Positions 15,417 to 27,126 of a stretch of DNA of 64,000 nt are shown piece by piece (the stretch's first letter is position 1; each line of letters opens with the position of its first letter). The translations under genes and the position numbers were made by a program. The stretch lies in NCBI RefSeq assembly GCF_040412425.1, contig NC_089763.1, forward strand, positions 56,210,087 through 56,274,086, written 5' to 3'. Below the pieces are notes generated by a model, which did not search any database, was not told the origin of the DNA, and saw nothing but the letters and a program-made list of their open reading frames with translations. The stretch comes from Macrobrachium rosenbergii. Lineage: Eukaryota; Arthropoda; Malacostraca; Decapoda; Palaemonidae.

Positions 15417-15902
15417 TTGGAAAGGATTAATATGGCTCAGTCACAGGATTCAAAAACTTTATTCGTTATTTGTGGAGACTGTAATACAAAGCACAATGAG
15501 TGGCTAAATTCAAATTCAACAGATCAACATGGCCCGTCTGCTCTTGAGTTCTGTGTATCACTTGACTTTGTTTTGCTAACTGAGGAACCCACGTATATTT
15601 CTGGTAATAGATTAGACCTTATATTTACCTATGTTCCAGCTATTGTCAAGTCCAAGGTCTATGAATATATAGGCATTTCTGATCATTGCGCCATTGAGAT
15701 GGACATATCTGTCAATCAGTATATTCCTAATGTCACCATTGGAAAAACGATCTGTCTGCAATCTAGAGCCAATTGGGATCGCATTATTCAAGCTTGTCAG
15801 GCACTCAACATTTCAGATGCTATATTAGATCGTGATCCCAAGGAGTTAAGTGAAATTCTAAAGGCTATTTTGATAAGGTATGTCCAGAGAAAGGTCATCT
15901 AA
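15417..15902 (+). pseudogene. LINE APE-type endonuclease domain (longest open segment)
   Basis: A 161-codon open stretch from the C-terminal two thirds of an endonuclease/exonuclease/phosphatase domain, which nicks target DNA for LINE insertion. It shows FVICGDCNTKHNEW (GDxN motif), TYISGNRLDLIF (LDL motif) and GISDHCAIEMDI (SDH motif), so the catalytic Asn, Asp and His of this part are still present. The open frame extends upstream in another frame as AVYRNPNT (from about 15369), the usual sequence before the GDxN block. The ATG at 15417 is therefore not a native start. The stop at 15903 cuts the protein in the linker before the RT. Confidence 0.9.
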
Positions 15903-16687
15903 TTCAGGACAAATGATCTGCAATGGTTTGGTGATACATGTAGACGAGCTTACCATGACAAACAGACCAAATTCAACACACTGAGACGAAATTGTTCAAA
16001 TGGAAATTACCCTATTTTTGTTGAGTCGCTGTGCTGCAAATAGAACTTACTATACAGCCGAGAGAAATTACATTCATTCCCTGAAGAGGGAGCTTGGAGG
16101 AATTACTCAGCCTCAACTGTGGTAGACCAAATTGGCATCATCTGTCTTTGGGTTAGGCTTGTCTTCCATTCCACCACTACTAAGAGATGGTGGTAGATTG
16201 GTTACTGGCCCTAAGGAAAAGGCTGAACTGCTTCCTCAAGCTTTTGAAATTAAATAATCAGCTGAGGACGTCCCTCTCCCTGATACTGGTCATTCTGAAC
16301 CTATCCTTATTAAATTTGCATTTTGCTCCGGGATGGTAAGAAAATTCTGGAAAATCTTGATAGCTGGGGTGGAGATCCTGATGGTTTCTTCCCTTTATTT
16401 TCTAAAAACGTTTGTAGTGTGTTGTCTCCCAAGATTAGGTAATTGTATAGATTTTTATGTTGACATAGTATCTTTGTGGATGAGTGCAAGCTCAGTAATA
16501 CAGTGTTCAAATAGTGGCTTATCTGCTAACTGCACTTACAACAGGCCAATTTCTATTCTCCCTGTGCTCTCCAAGTTGCTGAAAAGCTTATTTTTAATCC
16601 ACTATATAAATATGTGGAATCTAAAGGATTTTTTTAGCTGATAGTCAGTATACTTATAGGAAGCAGTTAGGTACCTGCGGTGCTCTT

Positions 16688-17008
16688 TTGCAAGAGAACT
16701 TTGATAAGGGTTTTGAGTGTAGAGTAATTCAAATAGATTTTAGCGCTGCTTTCGATTTAGTAAACCATAAGGCACTTGGAGTGGGTGGATATGTTTTAGG
16801 ATTGCTTCAAGATTTCCTTACAGGTAGGCAGCAACGAGTTGCTGTGGATGGGAACTTCAGTGGACCAAGACCTATTGTGTCTGGAGTTCTACAGGGTATT
16901 GTTTTTGGTCCACTGTTATTTTTAGTGTATAGTACAAATGATATGGTTGTTGGCCTGGAAAACAAGATTGTGCAACATGCCGATGATGCAACACTTATGG
17001 GTGAATAG
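16688..17008 (+). pseudogene. LINE reverse transcriptase core segment
   Basis: A 106-codon open stretch of RT palm. It shows VIQIDFSAAFDLVNHKAL (motif A, catalytic Asp), FLTGRQQRVAVDG, and GPRPIVSGVLQGIVFGPLLF, in which the usual P-Q-G-S-x-L is changed to L-Q-G-I-x-F. The catalytic motif reads HADDATLMG, where Tyr of YADD is His. About eight residues normally found between NHKAL and GVGG are absent. Adjacent blocks continue in other frames: NRPISILPVLSK near 16540 and MRLNSSNTKTLLISRTRTDF at 17090-17149. Confidence 0.92.
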
Positions 17009-17940
17009 TCTCCACTTATGAGAAATGAAGCTTCTCTCAGCCTCAGTCGGAACATGGACCTGATCAGTGGATAGTGTAGTCACTGGGGTATGAGACTGAA
17101 CTCCAGTAATACGAAAACACTATTGATTAGCAGAACTCGTACAGATTTTCCACCCCATCCTCCCCATCGGGTGGATGGGACTTTGCTGAATGAGTCTGAA
17201 GCTTTAACTATTTTAGGTGCAATTTTTTGCTCTAATGAAAGTTTCACCAAATACTGCACGAAAGTTAGGTATTGTTCGTAAAGCCTCATAGCAATAAAAT
17301 CAGTGCATCCTGTTGTAGGTCATATGTGCTTCCTTTACTAGAATACTGTTCTCCGGTGTGGATGTCTGCTTCTGCCTGAGATTAATCTCGTTTAGATAAA
17401 GTGGTTTATTGTGGTAGGTTTCTGTTTCCTAATATTAACAGTTATGGCTTGGACTATCGGTGGATGGTCTCTTGCTTCTGACTTTTTCATAAGTTGTATT
17501 TCAACAGAGATCTTCCACATTCACAATTGATCCCTGATCCATTTTTCCTGCCGAGAGCAACCTGATTCCCTGAAAAGCAGCACCAATATGCAGTAAATGT
17601 GCCTCTCTGTCGAACCTCTCAGTTCCAGAGGTCCTTTATTCCTCACACCACTGGACTGTAGAACAGCCTCCCAGAGGATGTCGTGCAGTTGGAACTTCAG
17701 AAGTTTAAGCGAAGATGCAATGCGTTACTACCCTAATACTATTTCCCTTGCGTGTTTATACATTTTTTATCTATTTATTAATTTATAAATTTATTTTTCC
17801 TTTTTGAATAAGTAAGATGTCTTCCTATTGTATTTCCCTTTACCCCCTCTTCTTCCTAATGGACACCATATTCTTTAGAAACTTGAATTTCAAGTCAGTG
17901 GCCCCTGTGAGCATATGCTATATGAATAGCTTTCATCTTT

Positions 17941-17942
<2 letters not shown>

Positions 17943-17990
<48 letters not shown>
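17943..17990 (+). repeat. (AAT)n tail of the LINE
   Basis: Sixteen AAT units directly after the LINE 3' UTR. They probably began as the element's own 3' tail and not as an independent microsatellite. Confidence 0.9.
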
Positions 17991-18059
17991 CTTCCCACCC
18001 TCAATGTTTCTTCTTGCTGAATGCAAAAACGCCTACGTGTTATTTCGTTACAAACATTC

Positions 18060-18100
18060 GTGATTAAACACGCACACACACACGTGTGTGTATGTGTCTT
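18060..18100. repeat. Short (CA)n/(GT)n inverted pair
   Basis: CACGCACACACACACG is followed at once by TGTGTGTATGTGTC, forming a small hairpin near 18068-18098. Confidence 0.8.
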
Positions 18101-18369
18101 TGTTTGTATGTGCTCATTATACACAATGAAACTGTAATATGTATAGAACATGAATAAAGAAAATTTGTGAATGTTCTCTGTGATAAAGTTGTTCATTTAT
18201 ATTTTTTTTCTTTATTCCAAGATACAAACGAAAAATTCTCATTAAAGTGCATAATAATGAAGAGCTAACCAAACAAAAAAAGTAACGGAAAAAAGGTAAT
18301 TCTTGAAGCTGAATGTGACAGGGTGATTCCTCACATTTTATCTTTTTTATTTTTGGTGATGATGGGGCT

Positions 18370-18900
18370 AAAGTTGGGGGATGGTGGGGTCGGGGGATAA
18401 AATGTCAAGGCGCTTTCCTCTTTTCCCCTTTCCCCTTCCTTCCCCCTCCGTTCCCCCTTCTCCTGTCGTCCCTCCCTCCCTCCTTCCCTCCTCTTCTTTT
18501 CTGTCAGCACGAGTGTCGTCGGGTTCCCGCAAAACATCTTCGGGTGGAGAATTTAAAGAGTTGTCAAGCCGGAGTGGTGACAGCGACATGCCAATAACCG
18601 CGATGTCTCATGTCCTCTGAAAGGAATGAAGGGGGAGGGAAGTGGGGAAGGAATTAGGAGGAGGAGGAGGAGGAGGAGGAGGAGGAGACGGAAAAGGAAG
18701 AGGAAGGATAAGAGACCCATGAAGGAGGAGCCGAGGAAAGCAGAGATTTTTCCGACTCATGCATCGATTGTGAAACAGGAAGGAAGCAGAGAGGCGCTTC
18801 GTGTACAGACGGGTGTGGAAATAGGCAAAAGGCCGTGTGGATGCTGTAGATTTTGTCAAGACGAAACGAAGAGGAGGATGATGATGATCACAGCAGATGA
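18370..18900. other. GC-richer, purine/pyrimidine-skewed block
   Basis: Pyrimidine-rich at about 18410-18500 and purine-rich at about 18625-18720, with several CpG. It holds overlapping low-complexity frames (Pro/Ser-rich, Arg/Glu-rich) that are typical of such composition and not evidence of genes. An AGG repeat (18658-18686) lies inside. It could be a regulatory or 5' region, but nothing specific supports that. Confidence 0.4.
18658..18686. repeat. (AGG)n microsatellite
   Basis: About nine AGG units. Confidence 0.95.
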
Positions 18901-19231
18901 GATGAACTCTTATGGTGGTTTTGTCCTCGGGAGAATATCAAGAACACAATCGTTTTCTTAGAGATACTAAGAGAAACAATTATATTAAGCATGTCCGTAA
19001 ATGCGTTAGTTCTTGATAATGTTTTGATCGGGTACGCTCTTGAATTGATGTTCAAGAATATTTACATTAAGTACCATTCCCAGGCACTCTTATTTTTTCT
19101 TATCATTTTCCTTAACCTTGCTTCTATTAAACACTGGAAAAAATCTGTTTCAATATTGTGGGCTATCATCTCAATGAATTTTGAAATATGAAATGGCTAT
19201 GTAACATAAATTTTACCTTTGTCATTAATAA

Positions 19232-19234
<3 letters not shown>

Positions 19235-19302
<68 letters not shown>
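19235..19302. repeat. (CT)n microsatellite
   Basis: About 68 bp of CT. Confidence 0.97.
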
Positions 19303-19305
<3 letters not shown>

Positions 19306-19564
19306 AACTTACAGCTGAATGACCACCGTTCCATCGCCGGAGCATAATAGGACCCGACATGAGTGCGTTCCCAAAACCTCGGTATGCTTCTGTTGACCTC
19401 AGCAGTGAATTATGTCCCTGATTGTTAGTCACCTATTGTGGGTTGCAGCTGGGGCAAAAACGAAGAAGGGAAGGGCGGATGAGAAAGAGACTGAGAGAAG
19501 GCGAGAAATAAGACAGGCGTATAACATCGTATAATTGCAAACAAGAGGTTAGCCTATTCATAAG

Positions 19565-19595
<31 letters not shown>

Positions 19596-20383
19596 TACTA
19601 TACAAGTTTTATAAAATTTACATGTGATGCCTGGTTGATGAATGACAACGGAAGCCATAACAGACTAAGCTAGGTAACGACTACTATTCTAGGTAATATA
19701 TACAAGATGAGATGTGATCTCTTGACTGTAACCTGGAATTATTCAAGCCAGAGCCACTTTGTTGTACGTTTTTACGTCCATATCGAAAAGCACCCTTTTC
19801 TTTTTTTTTCTGAGAATGGGTAATACGTGGACTGAAGAAAACAATTCTTTGTCGTGCTTGGAACATTGGAAAGAGCAAATCAAATTTTGAAATTAAACTA
19901 TGTAAAAAACATGTCAATGAGAAAAGAAACAAATAAAAGCAAAATCAGCAAACCTTCCCGTTAAACTGAGACAGTTTAATAATCTATGGAATCTCCGAAG
20001 ACGTTGCAGAATTCCGCGTTTGAAGGTCCGATATCAAAATATTTGGCTTTTTTGTTACCACTATGCCTTTCTGCCTTTTTGTGGTAAAAGGAAACGCGGT
20101 TTTTTATGTCATCCATTCTTGAGAGCAGTATCATAGATAATATTTACAGAAGATATTGATTTTTATTTATGGAAAAAATAGCGCCACAACAACAGTGGCT
20201 GTCAATGCGGAGAAGTTTTTGAAAGTCGAAAAATATGGAGTTGAAGTTTTTCAGTGCGGAATTACCTGACTTAATAGATTCAGTACAAGTATCGCTATAG
20301 CCCTGATTCTGTTACTACAGAGATGAAAATAAGACGTGGCGTGTAAACAGAAGTAACGAATTTTTAATCCAAGTATTTTGCAG
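19303..20383. other. Unannotated sequence
   Basis: Apart from the (CT)n at 19569-19594, nothing was recognised on either strand. Confidence 0.45.
19569..19594. repeat. Short (CT)n microsatellite
   Basis: About 26 bp of CT. Confidence 0.95.
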
Positions 20384-20513
20384 ACCAAAGGGAAAGAACG
20401 TGTACAGATTTAGGAGCAGTAAAGTCCTGCGCACGAAGGTCCCCACAGCCCGAAAAGAACTGCCGAGTAAACAACGCTGGACAGCTCAAGAGGATACCTG
20501 GCTATGCCAGGAG
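20384..20513 (+). other. Weak candidate internal exon
   Basis: An open segment of 130 bp lies between an acceptor-like TTTTTAATCCAAGTATTTTGCAG and a donor-like GAG/GTATTG. It is visibly richer in GC than its flanks. In the open frame it encodes a basic peptide ending KQRWTAQEDTWLCQE. The RWTxxED..L pattern is like the first helix of a Myb/SANT repeat, but a dozen residues cannot establish this. The donor is poor. It could be a real exon, a retroposed piece or chance. Confidence 0.2.
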
Positions 20514-20770
20514 GTATTGTTATTTTCTGCGTCTTGCATACCATACATAATGCAAGGTTTCAATGGCTTCAGTTTAAAATCTGTGGAAAGGATATTGTTT
20601 TTGAAATTGAGCCTTGTTGTGGGCTGAAAATACAGGTGCTTTACATTGGATTTGCATAAAAGTTAGGATACAGCCAGAGGTTCCGCAAATTATCGATTCC
20701 TTTTTAATTTTGAGTAGGGGTAGGCTAAAACGTCTGTCTCTCTAACAGAATTTGCTTAACGGTACTAAAG

Positions 20771-20905
20771 TTTTTTTTTTTTTTTGAGATGCGGGCTACT
20801 TGAGATCAAGCCGGCCTTATGCCAGCTCTTGCGGTAAAGTATGAAAATTAGTAGAGGCCTAGTGTGGATCTCCGACTAAGATCGGCCAACAGAGGTAATA
20901 TTAAA
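20771..20905 (-). repeat. Candidate poly(A)-tailed retroposed sequence
   Basis: On the minus strand a GC-richer segment (about 20905-20786, ending AGTAGCCCGCATCTC) runs into 15 A (20785-20771), as expected of a retroposed 3' end. The body was not recognised. Confidence 0.4.
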
Positions 20906-20916
20906 AAGATATAGTG

Positions 20917-20920
<4 letters not shown>

Positions 20921-20983
<63 letters not shown>
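20921..20983. repeat. (CT)n microsatellite
   Basis: About 63 bp of CT. Confidence 0.97.
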
Positions 20984-20986
<3 letters not shown>

Positions 20987-21510
20987 AACAATAAAATACT
21001 AAAAAATGCATTGCAAGTGTGATAAAGTAAGTGATGCCAGGCGTTCTTTACTATATTCGTCGGCCTGTGAACTTCACTAAAATTGCAGAATAGTTTTTAT
21101 AAAACAATATCTCATCACTGTAAACATATATAATGAACTATACCTGTATTTTCATTTTAGAACGTTTATATAAATCGTGCAAGTGTGTAAAAAATTTTAG
21201 TGCTATTTAACAGTAAAAAGATTCAAGTTACGACAAGAGAACCATTTTATTTTTTGAATGAGAGAAATTCATCATTTACATTGGCTGTCGGGCCTGTAGA
21301 CAATAATTATATCTTACTTTTGAGCAAAATTATGTATTTCACTATCTAAATAATCTTTGATTATATACTTACACTAATGGAAGCACTGACAAAGCAGCTT
21401 TCATTTTCAAAACCGATCCAAGGGACAAACCAATAACCCGGAAGAAGCAAAGAGCATTGAGCTGAGCTTGGTTTGCTGTCTGTATCATGAATGTGAACAG
21501 AGAATCTGAC
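20984..21510. other. Unannotated AT-rich sequence
   Basis: Nothing recognised. Confidence 0.45.
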
Positions 21511-21557
21511 TCTCTCTCTCTTTCTCTCTCTCTCTGTACACACACACACACACACAT

Positions 21558-21651
<94 letters not shown>
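21511..21651. repeat. Compound (CT)n(CA)n(TA)n microsatellite
   Basis: CT 21511-21535, CA 21538-21565 with one CATA, TA from 21566 to 21651: three repeat types in succession. The 20-bp sequence GGTTCTATTGAAATAGT follows at 21671-21687 and recurs at 21714-21730, between this array and the next. Confidence 0.97.
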
Positions 21652-21729
21652 GCCTTTTTCCTCTTTGGAAGGGGTTCTATTGAAATAGTGTAGCCTTTTT
21701 CCGAATTTTGCAAGGGTTCTATTGAAATA

Positions 21730-22001
<272 letters not shown>

Positions 22002-22454
22002 TTCCCACCTGTTAAGCAGTAAAAGCCTGTTTGTATAGAAAAAACATACGTGAGACAGAGAACAAATACTGTCTCAAAGTCGAGCATTTAGTTTCACAAG
22101 GAAATAGAATTTGTATATTAGTTTTTCAGTGTAATGGGGTTAGTAGCGACTTTTTTTTAATGGTTTAGACAAATTTTTAAAAATAAATTTCATGAGCAGG
22201 ACAGCAGCCTAAAAGAAATGTTTTATACTCTAGTTTTCCTTACATTTCTCAGAATAGTAATAAAAAACGTCTATGAACTAAGAATGTACAAAATTAACTA
22301 AAATCATACTTTATCTGTAAAAATGAAACTTCTGATTACTGTAGTCTGTTCGTCCATTACATAAAGTATATATGTTTGAAATGCAGTATAGAATATGTAC
22401 GCACTATTATTGCTAATCTTTCTCCTGCAATACATCAATATTGAACTGACTGTT
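22002..22454. other. Unannotated AT-rich sequence
   Basis: Nothing recognised. Confidence 0.45.
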
Positions 22455-22615
22455 CAGAGGCGGCCGTACCACAGGTGAGGCCTCGGCTACTACTGAGAGG
22501 TGTTCCTCTTGTTACACCTTTCAGACCTCTTTACCGTCAATTTCCACTTCAGCTCTGAATGACCTCATAGGTCCCAGCGCTGGCCTTGGGCCTAAATCCT
22601 ATATTCTATTCTCTA
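22455..22615 (+). mobile_element. Interspersed repeat 3' end (decapod-type)
   Basis: The segment GAATGACCTCATAGGTCCCAGCGCTGGCCTTGGGCC, followed by a TATTC-like tail (CCTATATTCTATTCTCTATTC), matches a repeat I remember as very common in decapod genomes. The tail of short AT-rich units suggests the 3' end of a non-LTR or SINE-type element. The 5' limit is uncertain. Confidence 0.6.
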
Positions 22616-22667
22616 TTCGTATTGAACATATTTCCACGCCATTACCCTCATTGTCAGCTTGGATGTA

Positions 22668-22668
<1 letters not shown>

Positions 22669-22757
<89 letters not shown>
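22669..22757. repeat. (TA)n microsatellite
   Basis: About 88 bp of TA. Confidence 0.97.
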
Positions 22758-22760
<3 letters not shown>

Positions 22761-23599
22761 AAGCATTTAAGAGTTCATTGTTTTTGTCGTTGAATTTACA
22801 TAGAATTACAGTGAATATCCCAAATAAATTTCATAAGCAGATAAATAGACAGATGAGCAGATGGGTAAGCGAAGTGTTCAAACTGGTTACCGCCTTCTCG
22901 CAGATCTGTGTCGCCGCTCACCAGATCCAGCCAGACAAGAAAGGTGGACCGGGTGAGAGGAGAGGAGCGGAGGAGTCAAGTGAAGAAAGAAGGAGGGTTA
23001 GACCCGGCAACAGGTGTGGGTGTGCCATGGTCACGTAGGAATCACTGGGCCTTAAACGAAGTCTCGTTCACATCCTTTCTTAGGAACGGGGGTTAGCAGG
23101 GGAAGGTGGATATCGGGAGGGGTAGGAGTAAGGGGGAAATAAATTGAAGGGTGGTAGATGAAAGCGATCTTTCTCGACGTCAGAAAAGTGTTAAAAAATG
23201 ACTGCATGATCAAGAGCAGTGACGGGAAACTCGCTGCCTCTCGTGACAAGGTGCGGAGAGACCTGCGAGAATTCTGCCAAACATATTTCCGCCCATATTA
23301 GAGAGTTACTGGCGCACATCCATCTGTGTTAAATAAAGGACAAATAGCTCATGCATTTTCTTGTTTAAGCTCTGTAATGGCACGGAGTTTTATCTTCGTC
23401 ATCATCCTGATTTAACGTACTGCGTCGTCCTGTAATTGACCATTCTGTCCATCTGTATTGGTTTCTGTCCCGTTATATGCCTGTCTTCCCTCCAAGGTTA
23501 AAAGTTTTGAAATACACTCATTTTAATATCTTTGAAGATAAAGGGACTGCAACTTAACATACACTGTCTGTGTTTGCGGGGTTCAACATTTATGTTGTG
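22758..23599. other. Unannotated, GC-richer block
   Basis: From about 22880 to 23110 the sequence is GC-rich and holds a Glu/Arg-rich open frame (22778-23038, 86 codons). A pyrimidine-rich CTTCTCGCAG at about 22890-22900 and a GGGTGAGAG at about 22950-22960 could act as acceptor and donor. No protein family was recognised. Confidence 0.3.
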
Positions 23600-23945
23600 G
23601 AGTCAAGGAAAAAGCTGTAGGTCACATTTAAAGGTCAAAAGTCAAATAGAAACTTTACTTTGGCATACACGAGGTAGGGGCGTTTTTTGGCATGCTTATT
23701 CCAATAATGAACCTATGTGCAGAGTGGGATTAGGGTCCTATTTTGAGGTCAAAGGTCACATGACCTTGGGCATGACGTTTCTACTGTACGAGATAGAGAC
23801 TTCATACCTCTCGTATGCTCTGCGCAAACTGTTCTCTCATACTCAACTCGGCTAATGAAGCCAATATGCAGTAGTAAGCGAAGGTCAAGATAATACTCGT
23901 ATATCAAAAAAGTCAAATGGAAATTTGCCACTTGACGTGCACTGT
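23600..23945. repeat. Diverged tandem repeat rich in AGGTCA half-sites
   Basis: GTCAAAAGTCAAATAGAAACTTTAC near 23634 recurs as ATCAAAAAAGTCAAATGGAAATTTGCC near 23905, suggesting a unit of about 270 bp. Between them lies AGGTCAAAGGTCACATGACCT (23746-23766), a DR1 arrangement with an added inverted half-site. Repeats with AAGGTCAAAGGTCA are known in marine invertebrate genomes, so repeat origin is more likely than a regulatory role. Confidence 0.55.
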
Positions 23946-25809
23946 GTGTCAGAAACGTATCTCGTTTGATTTAATATTTACTGAGCTGGGTATAAATTTC
24001 ATACTGTTTAAATACTGAATGTCATTATCGTATTTTCTCAGTAACACAATCAACCACAACATTCAAGTAATCGGTGCATATACATTTGGCACTTACCGTT
24101 TTACTCATGCCTCCTACCCCATGGCATTGTGATCACAGACCACTGATTTTAAAGGACTGAGAGAATACATAAAAATTTTAATCACAGTGCGATAAGCATT
24201 CTGTACAATGGCTGTTATTACTCCATTTTATTGTTATGTACATGATCGTTCATAGTCAGTTCATGTTCAGTTGATGATTCCCAATTTTATCTCCGTTTTA
24301 GTCTTAAGATTGGGATGGCTTTGCTTAACGTCTTAATGGTTTTGATTCTTCGCAGTTTGGTTCGGTAGAAGAATTTGTTTTTGTAATACAAACATATTAA
24401 CAGTCACCATTTACTTTCATTAATCTCTGTTCTCATAATCTTTCCTCTTGCTTCACCTACCAATGTCTCATTACATCATTTTATTACTGAAGTCTTGTAC
24501 TGAGTAGTTGTACCCATGGTTGGATGATGGCGGTAGAACATGTAATTTAACAGGATAAAAAGAAGCGAAAGGTGTTGATCATAACTGCTTTGGAGTCTTG
24601 CTTAAAGAGTGTGACTTGATTACCATCTTGAGAGTCCTACTGGGCCTGGTGGTAATGTGTGATTTTTGTGGTACAGTTTACACAGTAAATAGTGAGTACT
24701 CTTATAAATCTTAGTAACATAAAGTATTCACGGAAATACACTGAAAATGGCAAGTATTTCTACTGTCATTGTAAAGATACCAAAGTTGGTGGTTTTTATA
24801 TTAACGATTCTTAGAATTTGCATTTCTTGGGAATGACACTGAGGAACAAGCGTATAGAGAGGGATTTTTGTTCTCTTGTGACTAGTGAAGGCAAGATTTA
24901 ATAACCATTGATTTTATTCACAGTTTATCATTAGAATTATTTCGTTATTGTCATTCTCATTTAATATCTCGGTTACGTGGCATAAAATCTGGGAAATTGG
25001 ACATATTAATATCAAAGAGCAACACTTTCCTTGCTCAGAAACAAATCATGTTATAAGACTCAGGGAATGAGACAGTTATCAGAAAGAGTACAGCATTTCG
25101 AAGTTTGCTGATCTCTAGTGTTTTCCTGTCGAAAGTTCAGAGGCTTAGGGTCCATCCCTTCATCAGGTCAGTTGAACACTGCCCGAAAAGGTAATTATAA
25201 ATAAGAGTGAGCATGGCCTTCCTATAGCATACAGAGATGGCAGGATACAAATTAGCTTCGATTCATTCTTGCCAACAAAGGAAAGAAGAAAAAGAAAACC
25301 CAAAAATGAGAACCATGGTTTCGATGGTTTAGTAAGTAATGTACGGTAAAGAACTTGCTCTATGAAAACAAAGCTCTTTTTCACGGCTGGCAGTATGAAT
25401 GATGTAGTCCCTACAAGGCAAGCTGAAAGCAAATTCCACTCGCGAAAAGTGTGGGATTATGATGTCAATAACAGGTAGCCACGAGGCATCTCACCCATCT
25501 AAAGAAAAAAGGGATAATACACATCGCCGCAGGAGCAACAGCACTTCCATTATACTAATAGTTGTACAGTATGACTGTCTTTCAAATTTCCAATTCAGAA
25601 GTATACGAATGCTCTTAACTGCGTCAATAACGCCATGAAAAAGTGTTCTTGAATATTCAGTTCGGTTAGATGTACTGTGAAACATGTTAACATTCAAATA
25701 AACAAAAAATTGTAACTAGGTTTTTCAGAGAGAGACGGTTACCTGGAGAACTCATCTGGATGAACAGAACATGAAAGAAAACACAGTAAAACATGCTGAA
25801 ATAAGGAGA
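23946..25809. other. Unannotated AT-rich sequence, possible Penelope tail
   Basis: Mostly nothing recognised. On the minus strand, about 25175-25050 reads CTGATGAAGGGATGGACC, then GAAATGCTGTACTC. I associate this pattern with 3' regions of Penelope-like elements. An 89-codon minus-strand frame (25432-25163) lies just upstream but has no diagnostic motif. Confidence 0.25.
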
Positions 25810-25822
25810 AATAACCACTGAC

Positions 25823-25824
<2 letters not shown>

Positions 25825-25885
<61 letters not shown>
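25825..25885. repeat. (CT)n in duplication copy A
   Basis: About 61 bp of CT, the counterpart of 27063-27123 in copy B. It therefore predates the duplication. Confidence 0.97.
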
Positions 25886-25888
<3 letters not shown>

Positions 25889-26030
25889 TCGAGTTGTTTC
25901 AGTTTGAAAAGAGATTTCTGACACGTAAGAGGAATGAATTGTTTATCAAGTTACAGAGGTGGATTGCTTTTTATCGTTGCATATACCGTACCTGTGCATG
26001 TATCGATTTCTTAAAAGAGCCTGTCCCGTT

Positions 26031-26560
26031 GTTCAGCGTCCAGTTGGTAAAGAGACACAGTGAATCGTGTGTAAGCAAAAAAAAAGTATATTGGTGAAGC
26101 ATGCTTGCTGGTAAAGAGACAGAGTGAATTGTAAGCAAAAAAAAAAGTATGTTGGTAAAGCATGCTTGTTGGCAAAGAGACAAAGTGAATCGTGTGTTAG
26201 TAAAAAAAAAAAAGCATGTTGTAAAGCATGCTTGCTGGTAAAGAGACAGAATGAATCGCGTGTTAGCAAAAAAAGTATAATGGTAAAGCATGCTGGTTGG
26301 TAAAGAGACAGAGTGAATCGTGTTGTGTATTAAAGCATGCTTGTTGGTAAAAAAAAAAAAAAAAAAAGGATGTTGGTAAAGCATGCTTGTTGGTTGGTAA
26401 AAAAAAATTACAGCATGCTTGTGAATCGTGTGTTAGCAAAAAAAAAGTATGTTGGTAAAGCATGCTTGTTGGCAAAGAGACAGAGTTAATCGTGTGTCAG
26501 CAACAAAAGAAAAAGTAGACTGGTAAAGCATGCTTGTTCATCAAGAGTTGTGAGGTTAGT
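26031..26560. repeat. Minisatellite, nine units centred on AAGCATGCTTG
   Basis: The unit is roughly GGTAAAGCATGCTTGTTGG, AAAGAGACAGAGTGAATCG, TGTGTTAGC, a poly(A) run and GTATGTT. GCATGC cores occur near 26098, 26159, 26225, 26287, 26333, 26378, 26412, 26459 and 26527, so spacing varies from about 34 to 68 bp. Each unit has the self-complementary core AAGCATGCTT and an A run of variable length. The long minus-strand open frames here are by-products of the repetition. Confidence 0.95.
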
Positions 26561-26734
26561 TCCAGGTTAAATGTTGCCAATATAGGTTGTAGAGTAGTAT
26601 TGGCATCTCCAAAATGATCGGTTATAAAGGCTGCGGCTAATATGGCTAATGTCACATTTTGTAATTCCTTTGAATCTTTCTTCCCTGGTTGAGGAATCTT
26701 CTACTGCTTTTATGAGTAATTTAGTGGTTTTTCG

Positions 26735-26960
26735 ATAGATTTTAATCAAAGGCTGTTTTTTATAGTTTTTTTTTGTTAGGTTTTATTCGAAGGTGTTTTT
26801 TAGTGTTTTCTTTTTCGTTAGGTTTTATTCAAAGGCTGTTTTTTCTTCTTTTTTTCGTTAGATTTTAATCAAATGCTGTTTTTTAGTGTTTTGCGTTAAA
26901 ATTTAATCAAAGGCTGTTTTTTCGTGTTTTTTTTTTATTTTAATCATAGACTGTTTTCTA
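26735..26960. repeat. T-rich minisatellite
   Basis: About five units of TTAGATTTTAATCAAAGGCTGTTTTTT plus T-rich spacer, roughly 45 bp each. Shorter counterparts lie at about 28130-28235 in copy B. Confidence 0.85.
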
Positions 26961-27059
26961 CGGGACACAAATTTCAAGATACTTGGTTATTCAAAGTTAT
27001 TTGTAAAATTCCATGAGGTTCTTCTCAATCTCGAAACCCTATGAAATGACCACTGACAC

Positions 27060-27062
<3 letters not shown>

Positions 27063-27123
<61 letters not shown>
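27063..27123. repeat. (CT)n in duplication copy B
   Basis: About 60 bp of CT, almost the same length as in copy A despite divergence of the flanks. Confidence 0.97.

Positions 27124-27126
<3 letters not shown>

Larger units (their letters stand above)
15366..17990 (+). mobile_element. 5'-truncated, decayed APE-type LINE with (AAT)n tail
   Basis: Non-LTR retrotransposon of the Jockey/CR1-like group, recognisable over about 2.6 kb. In order it has the endonuclease remnant (15366-15902), a decayed linker (about 15903-16500), reverse transcriptase (about 16500-17300), the post-RT region ending NSLPEDVVQLELQKFKRR (about 17655-17735), an AT-rich 3' UTR and a (AAT)n tail at 17943-17990. ORF1 and the start of the endonuclease are missing. 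Frameshifts and stops occur throughout, so the copy is inactive. The simple-repeat tail is usual for several non-LTR clades and marks the 3' end. No target-site duplication could be defined. Confidence 0.92.
25810..27043. repeat. Tandem duplication, copy A (about 1.23 kb)
   Basis: It starts AATAACCACTGACAC and ends ...GAAACCCTATGA. It contains, in order, (CT)n, a unique 150-bp block (CGTTCGAGTTGTTTCAGTTTG... to ...CAGCGTCCAGTTGG), a minisatellite (26031-26560), a second unique block (GTTAAATGTTGCCAATATAGG...), a T-rich minisatellite and a final block (ACAAATTTCAAGATACTTGG...). Each block recurs in the same order in copy B. Confidence 0.95.

Noticed and set aside
25971..26384. 137-codon repetitive minus-strand frame
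   Set aside because: It follows the minisatellite, is open in more than one frame, and unit lengths are not multiples of three.
26031..26560. CRISPR-like array
   Set aside because: Repeats are A-rich, unequal in spacing and lack unique spacers. The window is eukaryotic.
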